64,000 bases of DNA from SIG575 sp045534165 (GCA_045534165.1 JAZSJD010000055.1:62001-126000); one strand, 5' to 3'. Positions 52,255 to 61,355 are shown, numbered from the stretch's first letter. Numbers and translations are program-made. The notes: generated from the letters alone by a model not told the origin.

Positions 52255-53112
52255 TTATTTAAAACAATCTCTATGGTGAACAGTACTTCTGTAACCAAGA
52301 GAATCCATAAAATCATTAAAAATTTCAGCAAATGTTACTGAGCGATGGTGACCTCCCGTGCAACCAAAGCCAATAACTATCTGGCTTTTCCCCTCAAGTT
52401 TTGAAAGTGGAAGAATAAATAAAATAAATTCCTCCAGAAGTCTTTTGAATTTCTGACTGTTTTCATCCCGCATAACAAAATCCCTGACTTCTTTATCAAG
52501 ACCTGTTTTTTCTCTCAAATCAGGCTCATAATAAGGATTCACAAGACCTCTTACATCGAAAACATAATCGCAATCACGCGGAATGCCGTGCTTATATCCA
52601 AATGAGATAAAATGCATTACAAACGAATTTTCCGGACGAGACAGAAATGTGTCTTTTATTCTGTTCTTCAATTGTGTAACAGAAAGATTTGTGCTGTCAA
52701 CTACAATATCAGCAATGTTTTTGGTTGGTTGCAAATAAAGCCTTTCCATAGAAACGGCCTGAGTTACTGAAAGCGTTGAATCTTTGCCTACAAGCGGATG
52801 AAGACGCCTCGTTTCTTTAAACCTTCGGATAAGAATATCATCATCAGCATCAATAAACAAAGTTGTAAAATTGTAATCAGTTTTTTTAATTTCTTCAAGA
52901 ACATTAACGAGATTACTGAACAAAAGTCCTGCACGCATATCAATAACGACTGCAACCTTGTCAGTTTCTGCACTGTTTTTAATTTCATCAAGAAATGCCG
53001 GCAACAAGTTAGGAGGAATATTATCAGCACAAAAATAGCCGATATCTTCCAAAGCGTTAACTGCATTTGATTTACCCGCACCTGACATACCTGTTACAAT
53101 CAACACGTCCAT
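52255..53112 (-). CDS. rapZ: RapZ/YvcJ nucleotide-binding protein
   Basis: A 285-residue P-loop protein. Walker A is VTGMSGAGKSNA; AADNIPPNLLPAF-like ADNIPPNLLP, VVIDMRAG and LFIDADDDILIRRFKETRR follow, and the C-terminal domain has SFGYKHGIPRDCDYVFDVRG and IGFGCTGGHHRSV. In E. coli RapZ adapts RNase E to GlmZ; in B. subtilis YvcJ binds nucleotides and affects competence and cell-wall linked regulation. It sits in the conserved rapZ-whiA neighbourhood, 12 bases after murB. Confidence 0.95.
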   Translation of the reverse strand: MDVLIVTGMSGAGKSNAVNALEDIGYFCADNIPPNLLPAFLDEIKNSAETDKVAVVIDMRAGLLFSNLVNVLEEIKKTDYNFTTLFIDADDDILIRRFKETRRLHPLVGKDSTLSVTQAVSMERLYLQPTKNIADIVVDSTNLSVTQLKNRIKDTFLSRPENSFVMHFISFGYKHGIPRDCDYVFDVRGLVNPYYEPDLREKTGLDKEVRDFVMRDENSQKFKRLLEEFILFILPLSKLEGKSQIVIGFGCTGGHHRSVTFAEIFNDFMDSLGYRSTVHHRDCFK

Positions 53113-53124
53113 TTTACACCAATC

Positions 53125-54030
53125 CTACACAATTTTAACTTCCGTTTCTAATAATACACCTTTTTGTTCAAGAACTTCATCACGAACAAATTCAATAAGA
53201 TCTTTGATATCTTCTGTCGTCGCATTATTTCTGTTTATAATAAAACCTGCATGTTTTTCACTTACCTGAGCACCGCCGATTGTTTTGCCTTTAAGACCAC
53301 AATCTTCAATAAGTTGACCCGCAAAATAACCTTCGGGACGTTTGAATGTACTACCCGCACTCGGATATTCCAACGGCTGTTTATCTTTACGTTTACCCAT
53401 CAGTTCAAACATTTTATTTTCGATTTCAGTTTTGCTGCCTTTTTCTAATCTGAATTCAGCAGAAACTATAATTTTATCGCTGTTATTAAAAACACTGTTA
53501 CGATATGAAAGCTTCATTTCCTCTTTTGTTAAAGTACCTTTTTCCCCTTCAAGAGAAATATAGTCACAACTTACCGCAACATCCTTCATCTCGCCACCAT
53601 AAGCGCCTGCATTCATATACATAGCTCCGCCAACAGTACCGGGTATGCCATAAGCAAACTCAAGGCCCGACAAACCATTCTCAAGAGCAAAGCGACAAAG
53701 TTTCATAAGACTGCAACCTGCAAGGCAACGGATGGTTGTTTCGTCAACAAGAGTTATTTCATCAAAGCCTTTACCAATATGAATAACTACGTTATCAATA
53801 CCATCATCACTTACAAGCAAATTACTTCCGTTACCCAAAATAAACGGTTTTATATCTAAAACTTTGCATCTGTCAACGATATGAGAAAGTGATTTTATAT
53901 TTTTAGGCGAAAACATCAGTGCTGCATTTCCACCTGTTTTGAAGCTTGTATATAACTTCATAGGGACATCCTTTTTTACTTCGCAATCAATTCCATCAGA
54001 GAAATCGAACATTGATTCAGAATATTCCAT
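53125..54030 (-). CDS. murB: MurB, UDP-N-acetylenolpyruvoylglucosamine reductase
   Basis: A 301-residue FAD/NADPH enzyme making UDP-MurNAc. ATG 54030 follows GGAGG at 5 bases; the open frame from TTG 54042 is an extension. Signatures: MKLYTSFKTGGNA, FILGNGSNLLVSDDG (FAD), FAYGIPGTVGGAMYMNAGAYGG, SYRNSVF with the proton-donor Ser, and AGSTFKRPEG. It is a type IIb MurB as in Gram-positives. It lies between glcK and rapZ in the conserved order. Confidence 0.95.
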   Translation of the reverse strand: MEYSESMFDFSDGIDCEVKKDVPMKLYTSFKTGGNAALMFSPKNIKSLSHIVDRCKVLDIKPFILGNGSNLLVSDDGIDNVVIHIGKGFDEITLVDETTIRCLAGCSLMKLCRFALENGLSGLEFAYGIPGTVGGAMYMNAGAYGGEMKDVAVSCDYISLEGEKGTLTKEEMKLSYRNSVFNNSDKIIVSAEFRLEKGSKTEIENKMFELMGKRKDKQPLEYPSAGSTFKRPEGYFAGQLIEDCGLKGKTIGGAQVSEKHAGFIINRNNATTEDIKDLIEFVRDEVLEQKGVLLETEVKIV

Positions 54031-54044
54031 CAAAGCCTCCAAAA

Positions 54045-54995
54045 TTATTTTTCCAACAATGCAGCACCGATTATACCTGCATCATTTTTAAGTTCAGCAA
54101 CACAAATTTTTGTGCTTCTATTAAACTGCTTATTATAGATTTCATTTCTTACCTTTTCAGTAAGAGGAATAATAAGGTTATCTTTTTCGTTGCTTATGCC
54201 ACCACCAACGCAAAGAACTTCAGGCTGAAGTGCATTAATTATGTTAGCAACACCAATACTTACATACCAGATATATTTATTAACAACTTCTTCACCTGCT
54301 TTATCGCCTTTTCTCATTGCATCCCAAGCAGTTCTTCCGCTTGCTTTATTAATATCTTCGCCTGTAAGTTCCCACATAATGCTATCTTTATTTTCAAGCA
54401 TTTTTTCTTTTGTCTGTCTGATAAGAGCAGTTGCAGAAGCATATGCTTCCCAGCATCCCTTTCTGCCACAGTTGCACTGAATACCATCAGCAAAAATAAC
54501 TGTATGACCACATTCACCAGCTGCGTCACCAACACCTGTAACAAGTTTACCATCAATAATGATACCGCTACCTACACCGGTACCGAGTGTTATTGCAACA
54601 AGGTTTTTACAACCATTACCTGCACCTGCATAAGCTTCACCAAGTGCTGCACAGTTAGCATCGTTATCGATATGTACTACTTTTCCTGAAAGTCTTTCAC
54701 TCAACATATCTCTTGCAGGTATCATATGGAAATCAAGATTATTTGAAAATTCAATTTTACCTGTTGTTTTATTGATTGAACCGGGAATACCAACACCAAC
54801 TGTTTCAACATCTTCCAGTGTTATACCTGCATCTTTAACAGCAAGGTCAACAGCCTTAGCAATATCATCAAAAATTTCTTCAGCAGGTCTGGGAGCGTTA
54901 GTTTTGACTGTACCGCTGCCTACAATTTTGAAACTTTCGTCGATAACACCTACTGCAATATTTGTTCCGCCAAGATCTACACCAATTTTATACAT
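54045..54995 (-). CDS. glcK: Glucokinase, ROK family
   Basis: A 316-residue ROK kinase that phosphorylates glucose. The ATP loop is GVDLGGTNIAVGVID, the zinc motif is CNCGRKGCWEAYAS, EcGHTVIF is the glucose-binding element and TLGTGVGSGIIIDG is the phosphate region. It lies between hprK and murB. Pairing of glucokinase with HPr kinase suggests non-PTS glucose use balanced with catabolite control. Length is normal and the start has GGAGGTAATTA. Confidence 0.93.
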   Translation of the reverse strand: MYKIGVDLGGTNIAVGVIDESFKIVGSGTVKTNAPRPAEEIFDDIAKAVDLAVKDAGITLEDVETVGVGIPGSINKTTGKIEFSNNLDFHMIPARDMLSERLSGKVVHIDNDANCAALGEAYAGAGNGCKNLVAITLGTGVGSGIIIDGKLVTGVGDAAGECGHTVIFADGIQCNCGRKGCWEAYASATALIRQTKEKMLENKDSIMWELTGEDINKASGRTAWDAMRKGDKAGEEVVNKYIWYVSIGVANIINALQPEVLCVGGGISNEKDNLIIPLTEKVRNEIYNKQFNRSTKICVAELKNDAGIIGAALLEK

Positions 54996-55022
54996 TTTAA
55001 TTACCTCCGCAATCTGTTTTCT

Positions 55023-55988
55023 TTATGATTTTTGCCACGTTTCAAGCTCTTTTTCATCAGGAATAATATCTGACATTCCCAAACTATGTAAAAGCTCTCT
55101 CGCCGCATTATATCCCATTTTTTTCTGTCTGTTATTCATTGCCGCAGCTTCAATAATGATAGATAAATTTCTACCCGGCTTTACAGGAACTGTTGTAACA
55201 GGAACATCAACACCGAGAATGTTCATCTTTTCATCATCAAGACCGAGACGGTCGTATATTTTTTTATTATCCCAAAGCTCAAGCTGAACAACCATATCAA
55301 TTTTTTCAGTCATCTTAACAGCACCCATACCAAAAATTCTGCGTGCATTTATTATACCAACACCACGAAGCTCAATATAGTGTCTTATATTATCAGGAGC
55401 TGAACCAACAAGTGTTTTTTCAGAAACTCGCCTGATTTCAACCGCGTCATCAGCGATAAGTCGGTGTCCTCTTTTTATAAGTTCAAGTGCTGTTTCGCTT
55501 TTACCAACACCGCTGTCACCAAGAATAAGCACACCCTCACCACTTACTTCAAGCAGCACTCCGTGACGAGTGATTCTGGGAGCAAGTTCAACATTAAGGT
55601 AAGCAATTATTGTTGACATACACCTGGAAGTCTGATCAAGAGTAATCAAAACAGGGACTTCATATTTTTCAGCAAACTTTACACAACTCTCAGGAAATTC
55701 AAGACCTCTTGTGATTATTATTGCAACAGGTCTTTTTTCAAAAAGTCTTTCAAATTTCCGTTTGCCCTCTTCTTCCGGTAAACTTTTTAAATATTCAATT
55801 TCAGTAAGACCGATGAACTGTATTCTGTCTGAATCAAAATATTCTTCGTAACCACAAAGCAATAAACCCGGTCTGTTTACATCAGCAGATGATATATAAA
55901 TATCAGAAGCTGCCTTAGGCATATAAACAACTTCAAACTTATGATCCCTGATAATTTTTTCAAGGGAAACCGTATATTTCTGAGCCAT
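55023..55988 (-). CDS. hprK: HPr kinase/phosphorylase
   Basis: A 321-residue enzyme that phosphorylates HPr on Ser46 in response to glycolytic intermediates and removes it under phosphate, driving CcpA-mediated catabolite control. Walker A is LGDSGVGKSETAL; LIADDAVEIRRVS and the signature RGVGIINARRIFG are present, as is the N-terminal HPrK domain (about 1-130). It is the first gene of a long minus-strand run with its own promoter, leading into glcK, murB, rapZ, whiA and dnaE. Confidence 0.96.
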   Translation of the reverse strand: MAQKYTVSLEKIIRDHKFEVVYMPKAASDIYISSADVNRPGLLLCGYEEYFDSDRIQFIGLTEIEYLKSLPEEEGKRKFERLFEKRPVAIIITRGLEFPESCVKFAEKYEVPVLITLDQTSRCMSTIIAYLNVELAPRITRHGVLLEVSGEGVLILGDSGVGKSETALELIKRGHRLIADDAVEIRRVSEKTLVGSAPDNIRHYIELRGVGIINARRIFGMGAVKMTEKIDMVVQLELWDNKKIYDRLGLDDEKMNILGVDVPVTTVPVKPGRNLSIIIEAAAMNNRQKKMGYNAARELLHSLGMSDIIPDEKELETWQKS

Positions 55989-56038
55989 ACTTTCACATCC
56001 TGAACACTAGTACTTGCAAATTAAAATATATCCTTATT

Positions 56039-56067
56039 ATTATAAACTATTTTTTCCCAACTTCCAA
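56039..56067 (-). promoter_or_regulatory. Promoter of the hprK operon
   Basis: Minus strand: TTGGAA (56067-56062), 17-base spacer, perfect TATAAT (56044-56039), about 50 bases before the hprK start. Confidence 0.72.
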
Positions 56068-56109
56068 CACTTTTTTATAAATTTACTAAAATATTTTTAA
56101 AAAAATTCC

Positions 56110-56138
56110 TTGCAATTTAGTGTAAGTTATGTTATCAT
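56110..56138 (+). promoter_or_regulatory. Promoter of tRNA-Thr
   Basis: TTGCAA (56110-56115), 17-base spacer, TATCAT (56133-56138), 18 bases before the tRNA. Confidence 0.75.
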
Positions 56139-56156
56139 ATTGAGCGTTGAGTATGT

Positions 56157-56232
56157 GCTGCTATGGCTCAGGAGGCAGAGCACATCCTTGGTAAGGATGA
56201 GGTCACCGGTTCGAATCCGGTTAGCAGCTCCA
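56157..56232 (+). tRNA. tRNA-Thr (anticodon GGT)
   Basis: A 76-nt tRNA with encoded CCA. Acceptor GCTGCTA (56157-56163) pairs with TAGCAGC (56222-56228). The anticodon arm CATCC/GGATG encloses TTGGTAA, so the anticodon is GGT (56190-56192). The D-arm GCTC/GAGC and T-arm ACCGG...CCGGT are intact. Confidence 0.96.
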
Positions 56233-56234
56233 AA

Positions 56235-56259
56235 GCATCCGTATTACGGGTGCTTTTTT
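56235..56259 (+). terminator. Terminator after tRNA-Thr
   Basis: An 8-bp stem with one G-T pair (56235-56242 with 56246-56253) and a run of T residues; the mtaB SD starts a few bases later, so it may only partly stop read-through. Confidence 0.8.
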
Positions 56260-56279
56260 ATTTAAAAGGAGGGATTTTT

Positions 56280-57566
56280 TTGAAAGCAGCTTTTTATACA
56301 TTGGGTTGCAAAGTTAATCAATACGAAACCGAAGCTATGGCACAACAGCTTCAAAAACATGGTTTTGAAATAGTTAGCCATAACGAAAAAGCTGACGTTT
56401 TTGTTGTAAACTCCTGCACAGTTACAGCTTCAGGCGATCAGAAAACAAGACAAGCTGTGAGAAGATTCAAAAAAAACAATCCCGATGCTTGTATTGTTCT
56501 TACCGGATGCATGCCCCAGGCATACCCTGAAAAAGCCAAAGAGCTCTTTGAAGCTGATATTGTTATAGGCAACAAGAACAACGATACTTTGCCTTCTGTT
56601 TTAGGAGAATATTTCGATAACAAAGAAAGATTGGTTAACATCGAACTTCACAAATCAGGTGATTTATTCAGAGGCACTCTTATTTCTGATTTCCAAAGCA
56701 GAACCAGAGCTTTTCTCAAAATCCAGGATGGTTGCAATAGATTTTGCACCTATTGTATAATCCCTACTTCACGTGGACGTTCCCGTTCAAAACCACTTTC
56801 AGATATACAAATTGAATTAGATTCAATTGCCGAAAAAGGATATAAAGAAGTAGTTCTCGTTGGTATTAATCTTTCTTCATACGGAAAAGATATTGATACA
56901 AAATTTACAGATGCTGTCAAACTTGCATGCAACACAAAAGGCATTGAAAGAGTTCGATTAGGTTCTCTTGAACCTGACCATATTACAGATGATGTAATTG
57001 ATGAACTAAGCAAAATGCCGAATTTTTGTCCACAGTTTCACATTTCATTGCAAAGTGGTTGCGATGCAACACTTAAAAGAATGAACAGGCACTACACAGC
57101 AGAAGAATACTATAACCTTTGCAAAAAGTTGCGTGAAAGTTTCGGCGATTGCACTATCACTACCGATGTTATGGTAGGATTTTCTCTCGAAACAGAGGAA
57201 AATTTTTTAGATAGCCTTAATTTTGTAAGAAAAATAGGCTTTGAAAAAGTTCATGTTTTCCCCTATTCTGTCAGAAAAGGAACAAGAGCTGAAAAGTTCC
57301 CTCAGGTCGATAAAAAGACAAAAGAAATAAGAGCCAAGCAATTGTCAGAAGCAGCGGAAGAAATCAGACAAAAATTCCTCAAAAATCAAATTGGCAAAAC
57401 TTTGGAAGTTCTTATTGAAACAACCAACAAAGATGGTTTATTCGAAGGATATACAAAAAATTATACCCCTGTGCTGGTTAACTGCACAGAGGATATGTGT
57501 TCAGAAATTATAAAAGTAAAAATCACAGATGTCAAAGGAGATTACTGTATCGGAGAACAAATTTAG
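56280..57566 (+). CDS. mtaB: MtaB, tRNA t6A37 methylthiotransferase
   Basis: A 428-residue radical-SAM methylthiotransferase. The frame is open back through tRNA-Thr, but AAAGGAGGG points to TTG 56280 (LKAAFYTLGCKVNQYE). The N-terminal MTTase domain has Cys in TLGCKV, SCTVT and GCMPQ for one cluster; the radical-SAM CxxxCxxC is DGCNRFCTYC; a TRAM domain ends the protein. It adds a methylthio group to t6A37 of ANN-reading tRNAs. The neighbour upstream is tRNA-Thr(GGT), itself an ANN-type tRNA carrying A37. It ends in a hairpin shared with the convergent gene. Confidence 0.93.
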   Translation: MKAAFYTLGCKVNQYETEAMAQQLQKHGFEIVSHNEKADVFVVNSCTVTASGDQKTRQAVRRFKKNNPDACIVLTGCMPQAYPEKAKELFEADIVIGNKNNDTLPSVLGEYFDNKERLVNIELHKSGDLFRGTLISDFQSRTRAFLKIQDGCNRFCTYCIIPTSRGRSRSKPLSDIQIELDSIAEKGYKEVVLVGINLSSYGKDIDTKFTDAVKLACNTKGIERVRLGSLEPDHITDDVIDELSKMPNFCPQFHISLQSGCDATLKRMNRHYTAEEYYNLCKKLRESFGDCTITTDVMVGFSLETEENFLDSLNFVRKIGFEKVHVFPYSVRKGTRAEKFPQVDKKTKEIRAKQLSEAAEEIRQKFLKNQIGKTLEVLIETTNKDGLFEGYTKNYTPVLVNCTEDMCSEIIKVKITDVKGDYCIGEQI

Positions 57567-57581
57567 TTCTCCGATATTTTT
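57548..57581. terminator. Terminator hairpin encoded in the ends of two convergent genes
   Basis: An 11-bp stem (57548-57558 with 57566-57576) followed by TTTTTATT. Its left arm is the last codons of mtaB and its right arm is the last codons of tmcAL on the other strand; both stop codons lie in the loop region, overlapping by four bases. Confidence 0.8.
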
Positions 57582-58738
57582 ATTATATTTTCCGTTTTTT
57601 CTCTACCGGAACTTTCTTTTTCCAGTGTGGCAAGTGAAAAAACATCTGTAGCAAAGGATTCTTTATTAAAAATTTGCTTAGCATTATCATCCAGGTCTTT
57701 TAAATCTGAATATTTCATAACAATTGGTAAAGATGCTTCTTTTTTCGAAATTTTAAGAATTTCTTTTCCTTTATCATTAAATCCGATAACGCGTACATAT
57801 GGAACCGGACGTGATACATCATCTTTCTCGATTCCTAACAATACACAAAGACAAATCCTTCTTATTCTTGAATGTGTATATCTTTTGGTTTTCACACTGT
57901 TATAAAATTCTTCCAAAGAGGAAGAATTCTGAGCCGCTGAAAATAATCTGTTTTCCATACCTTCAGATACATCAGGCAAATTCAAAAATTTATCAAGTGT
58001 AAGGCTTTTAAGCTTTACAAGAATAGCTGTTTCCAACAATGTAAAGTCATAAACTTTACAACCGTTTCTTATATCTTCAAACAATTTATCATTGGATTTT
58101 AAGTTATCTTTCAACATTTGTCTTAAATTAGAAGCAGAATAATAACCCTGATTTTCCAATAAACTATCATGTTGGACACCAATTCTTTTTGTAGTAAAGA
58201 AACCGATATCCATATCAGCCTTTAAACACTCAGAAATATATTCACAAGCAAGAATATTGTTAGGTTTAGAAATAATATCACCTATATCTTTTCCGTATTT
58301 TTCTGATATCGCCAACTCTCTCGCCTTCGGAAAACTATTCCCATCTTTTAAATAACGTTGCAACAAATCAGAATAATCGTCTTTTTCAATCAATCCAGAA
58401 ACTTTAATAAGTTTTTCAATTTCACCTGACTCACTACCAAAACACAGCTCATCAACAACGCCTAAACCTTTTATTACGCCAACTGCACCAAAGGCAAAAC
58501 GCTGTGCAGAAGCTGTTGCATATATCAATGGATTTTCAACAACTAGATCCACACCGTTTTCTAATGCACATTTAGCTCTGTCCCATTTTGAAAAAACAGC
58601 ACATTCCCCTCTCTGCACATAATTTCCGCTCATTACTGCAACTATGTGAGTGGCACCATTTTCTCTTATTTTGTCGATAAGATATTTGTGACCGCTATGA
58701 AAAGGATTGAATTCTGAAATAACTGCAGATATTTTCAT
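57563..58738 (-). CDS. tmcAL: TmcAL-type tRNA(Met) cytidine acetate ligase
   Basis: A 391-residue nucleotidyltransferase-like enzyme (YlbM family). The frame begins at 58819, but GAAAGGAAAG points to ATG 58738 (MKISAVISEFNPFHSGH). The HxGH motif is HSGH; VAVMSGNYVQRGE, FSKWDRAKCALENGVDLV and FGSES follow. In B. subtilis TmcAL makes N4-acetylcytidine at the wobble C34 of elongator tRNA-Met using acetate and ATP. The last codons overlap mtaB. ackA diverges from it, which is of interest because TmcAL uses acetate. A solitary gene. Confidence 0.9.
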   Translation of the reverse strand: MKISAVISEFNPFHSGHKYLIDKIRENGATHIVAVMSGNYVQRGECAVFSKWDRAKCALENGVDLVVENPLIYATASAQRFAFGAVGVIKGLGVVDELCFGSESGEIEKLIKVSGLIEKDDYSDLLQRYLKDGNSFPKARELAISEKYGKDIGDIISKPNNILACEYISECLKADMDIGFFTTKRIGVQHDSLLENQGYYSASNLRQMLKDNLKSNDKLFEDIRNGCKVYDFTLLETAILVKLKSLTLDKFLNLPDVSEGMENRLFSAAQNSSSLEEFYNSVKTKRYTHSRIRRICLCVLLGIEKDDVSRPVPYVRVIGFNDKGKEILKISKKEASLPIVMKYSDLKDLDDNAKQIFNKESFATDVFSLATLEKESSGREKTENIIKISEN

Positions 58739-58766
58739 TTTACGACTTTCCTTTCGTAAAAACATC

Positions 58767-58795
58767 TTGAAAAAAAATATTATATAGTATATAAT
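58767..58795 (+). promoter_or_regulatory. Promoter of ackA
   Basis: TTGAAA (58767-58772), 17-base spacer, perfect TATAAT (58790-58795), 51 bases before the ATG. Confidence 0.8.
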
Positions 58796-58846
58796 ATTAC
58801 AGTAATTTGCATTTTTCAAGTAAAAGTTAATTTTGGAGGTACAAAA

Positions 58847-60052
58847 ATGAAAATTCTTGTTATCAACGCAGGTAGTTCATCTCTCAAATATCAGCTTATT
58901 GATATGGAAACTGAGCAGATGATCGCAAAAGGTATTTGCGAAAAAGTTGGTTTCGCCGGACAGATTGACGGCAAAACTGCTGACGGAAGAAGTTTCTTCT
59001 ACGAAGTTCCTTTGAAAAACCACACAGAAGCTTTCATCGAAGTTAAGAAAGCCCTTACTGAAGGTGATTGTAAAGTTATCGATGACCTTTCAGAAATCTC
59101 TGCAATCGGTCACCGTATCGTTCAGGGTGGTGCTCTTTTCCAGAAGAGTGTTATCATTGACGAAAAAGTTATTGAAGGCATTGAAAGTCTTTGTGATCTT
59201 GCTCCCCTTCACAACCCTGCACATATTCAGGGTATCAGAGCTTGCTTTGAAGTTTTTGGCGACTCTGTTCCCGAAGTTGCTGTTTTTGACAATGCTTTCC
59301 ACAGCACAATGCCTGAAGAAGCATATACTTTCCCAATTCCTTATGAATACACAGAGAAATACCAGATTCGTCGTTACGGATTCCACGGTACATCTCACCG
59401 CTTTGTAAGTGCACGTTGTGCAGAAGTTATGAATAAAAACATTGAAGATCTTAAAATTGTTACATGCCACCTTGGCAACGGTTCATCAATTACAGCTGTT
59501 AAAGGCGGTAAAGTTATTGATACAAGCATGGGACTTACTCCTCTTGATGGTTTTGAAATGGGTACTCGTTGTGGTGCTGTTGACCCATCTGCTATCCTTT
59601 TCCTTATGGAAAAAGAAGGTTGGGATGCTAAAACAACAAGTGATGTTCTTAACAAAAAATCCGGTTACCTTGGCGTTTCCGGTGTTTCAAGTGACGACCG
59701 TGATCTTCTTAAAGCAATTGCCGAAGGTAATGAAAGAGCTGCTCTCGCAAGAAAAATCCTCAAATATCAGGTTCGTAAAGTTATTGGTAGCTATGTAGCT
59801 GCTATGGATGGTGTTGATGCTATCGTATTCACAGGCGGTATCGGCGAAAACACTTGTGACCTTCGTGAAGATGTTTGCGAAAATCTTTCATACCTCGGAA
59901 TAACTTTTGATAAAGATATCAACAACACTCTTATCAGAGGTAAAGAAGGCGAAATCAGCAAAGCAGATTCAAAAGTTAAAGTCTATGTTCTTCCAACAAA
60001 TGAAGAACTTGCAATTGCCCGCGACACAAGAGACCTTGCAGTTGCACTTTAA
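58847..60052 (+). CDS. ackA: Acetate kinase
   Basis: A 401-residue enzyme that interconverts acetyl-phosphate plus ADP with acetate plus ATP, the ATP-forming step of acetate fermentation. Signatures: VINAGSSSLKYQ, GHRIVQGG, DNAFHSTMP, YGFHGTSHRFV, TCHLGNGSSITA with the catalytic loop, and FTGGIGENTCDLRE. The SD GGAGG is strong, codons look well chosen (GTT, GGT, CTT rich), and the promoter is near consensus, pointing to high expression. pta is not adjacent. Confidence 0.97.
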   Translation: MKILVINAGSSSLKYQLIDMETEQMIAKGICEKVGFAGQIDGKTADGRSFFYEVPLKNHTEAFIEVKKALTEGDCKVIDDLSEISAIGHRIVQGGALFQKSVIIDEKVIEGIESLCDLAPLHNPAHIQGIRACFEVFGDSVPEVAVFDNAFHSTMPEEAYTFPIPYEYTEKYQIRRYGFHGTSHRFVSARCAEVMNKNIEDLKIVTCHLGNGSSITAVKGGKVIDTSMGLTPLDGFEMGTRCGAVDPSAILFLMEKEGWDAKTTSDVLNKKSGYLGVSGVSSDDRDLLKAIAEGNERAALARKILKYQVRKVIGSYVAAMDGVDAIVFTGGIGENTCDLREDVCENLSYLGITFDKDINNTLIRGKEGEISKADSKVKVYVLPTNEELAIARDTRDLAVAL

Positions 60053-60068
60053 TGTTATAAATAAAATT

Positions 60069-60110
60069 AAAAAGCGGAGATTCAATTCAATTGAATCTCC
60101 GCTTTTTCTT
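60069..60110. terminator. Bidirectional terminator between ackA and the zinc-ribbon gene
   Basis: An 18-bp perfect stem (60069-60086 with 60090-60107) with A-rich and T-rich flanks on the two sides. Confidence 0.9.
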
Positions 60111-60118
60111 ATGTAAAA

Positions 60119-60730
60119 TTATACAATACCAAAAAGTGGTAAAATCCAGTTTGTTATCGGACTGAGCAAACCAGCAATGGGAGCAAGTATACCTGCTGAA
60201 TCAGAAGCAATTGATGCAAGTGAACTTGCAATGCTTTCAAGCGAATCCAACCCACCTAAAATTGGTGATGTATCAATACTTTTGGCAAAATCAACAACAC
60301 CGATAGTAGTTAAAATAACAAGTGCGATAGGAACAATAACAAACAAAAACAGTTTTATCAAGGAAAGAGCCATACTGATTTTTGAAAGTATTACGCCTGC
60401 TTTACCCATACCCGGAACTTCATCAATTTTATTCTTCTTGCGAATTTTTTTTGCAAGCGAAAAAGCAATTGCAGAAAAAACGATACCGAGTATTCCATAA
60501 AAATCAATAGAAAACGTAAACAGAATCGCAAATATGCCCAAAATCATAACGGGTACCAGACTTCCCTTAGGAACAACACCAGCCTGACTGTTTCCAGGAA
60601 TTATTATTTCGGGAGAAGCAACAACATCAGCATCACTGACAACTAAGCTCTCCTCGACAAGTCGAGTGCCACAGTTTCTGCAGAAAGTCATATTTTCATT
60701 TATAGGTGCATTACAATTTTTACAAAACAT
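60119..60730 (-). CDS. Zinc-ribbon membrane protein (1 of 3)
   Basis: A 203-residue protein of unknown function. The N-terminus is a double CxxC ribbon (CKNCNAP and CRNCGTR, residues 3-21), then a Ser/Val-rich linker and two to three hydrophobic segments near 58-95 and 115-150 with AKKIRKKNKI between. A conserved GxGKAGVILSKI precedes the last helix. The two genes downstream in transcription order are similar in layout, so this is a paralogous set. Such proteins have a zinc ribbon in the cytoplasm and a small tetraspan-type membrane part; the family is not characterised to my knowledge. Confidence 0.75.
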   Translation of the reverse strand: MFCKNCNAPINENMTFCRNCGTRLVEESLVVSDADVVASPEIIIPGNSQAGVVPKGSLVPVMILGIFAILFTFSIDFYGILGIVFSAIAFSLAKKIRKKNKIDEVPGMGKAGVILSKISMALSLIKLFLFVIVPIALVILTTIGVVDFAKSIDTSPILGGLDSLESIASSLASIASDSAGILAPIAGLLSPITNWILPLFGIV

Positions 60731-60791
60731 ATTTTTAACAACCTTTCTCTACACAACACAAGTATGATAAAAACAATTAAAGAGTTTAAAA

Positions 60792-61355
60792 TTAAAAACT
60801 TATTCCCAAAGCGGAGATAAGAGACGGTAAAAACGGCACAACAGTAGCCAAAAATGAAAGTAAAGCCGTAAGTATAGTACCACCAAAGCCAAAAACAGTA
60901 GCTAAAATAGTAAGAATAAGACCTCCTATTAATGTAATAGCAGAAATCACTATATCAACTATACAAATTATAAGTGCAATACGTCCAAGTGTTGCGCCTG
61001 TTTTAGCTTTTCCTGTAAGTTCAACACCTTTGGTCTTCTTTTTCACTTGCACACTAAAAACAAGAGCAGCTATGCACAGAGGCCACTCTAATGCAGCAAA
61101 AATAGTACCAATAATCGGAAGATATGGTCCGACTAATGCAGCACCCTCCAAAGAAATTGCTAAAACACCTTGTGTAAATATAGATTTTTCTTCTTGGGAT
61201 ATTTCGGGTTTGGGTGGTACAGAATAACTATTTGTATTGTCAGTAGTATTAAAAGCCTCTGAATTTTTTAGATCAGTATCGTTTATAGGTGTACCGCAAT
61301 TTTTACAAAACTTGATACCTTCAGCATTCTGTGCACCACAATTTTTACAAATCAT
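60792..61355 (-). CDS. Zinc-ribbon membrane protein (2 of 3)
   Basis: A 187-residue relative of the first. CKNCGAQ and CKNCGTP form the N-terminal ribbon; after an acidic/Asn-rich linker there are membrane segments near 65-100 and 120-180. The VQVKKKTKGVELTGKAKTGATLGRIALI stretch aligns by eye with KKIRKKNKIDEVPGMGKAGVI in copy 1 and KTKKLNLQGKVKTAKTLGLVSI in copy 3. The C-terminal tail is hydrophobic. SD AAAGGATG sets the start. Function unknown. Confidence 0.75.
   Translation of the reverse strand: MICKNCGAQNAEGIKFCKNCGTPINDTDLKNSEAFNTTDNTNSYSVPPKPEISQEEKSIFTQGVLAISLEGAALVGPYLPIIGTIFAALEWPLCIAALVFSVQVKKKTKGVELTGKAKTGATLGRIALIICIVDIVISAITLIGGLILTILATVFGFGGTILTALLSFLATVVPFLPSLISALGISF

Noticed and set aside
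54012..54689. Long plus-strand frame opposite glcK and the start of murB
   Set aside because: It is antisense to two clear genes, has low-complexity Cys/Ser/Phe composition and no SD.
56163..56279. N-terminal extension of mtaB
   Set aside because: It would translate through tRNA-Thr and a terminator; the SD and family start point to TTG 56280.
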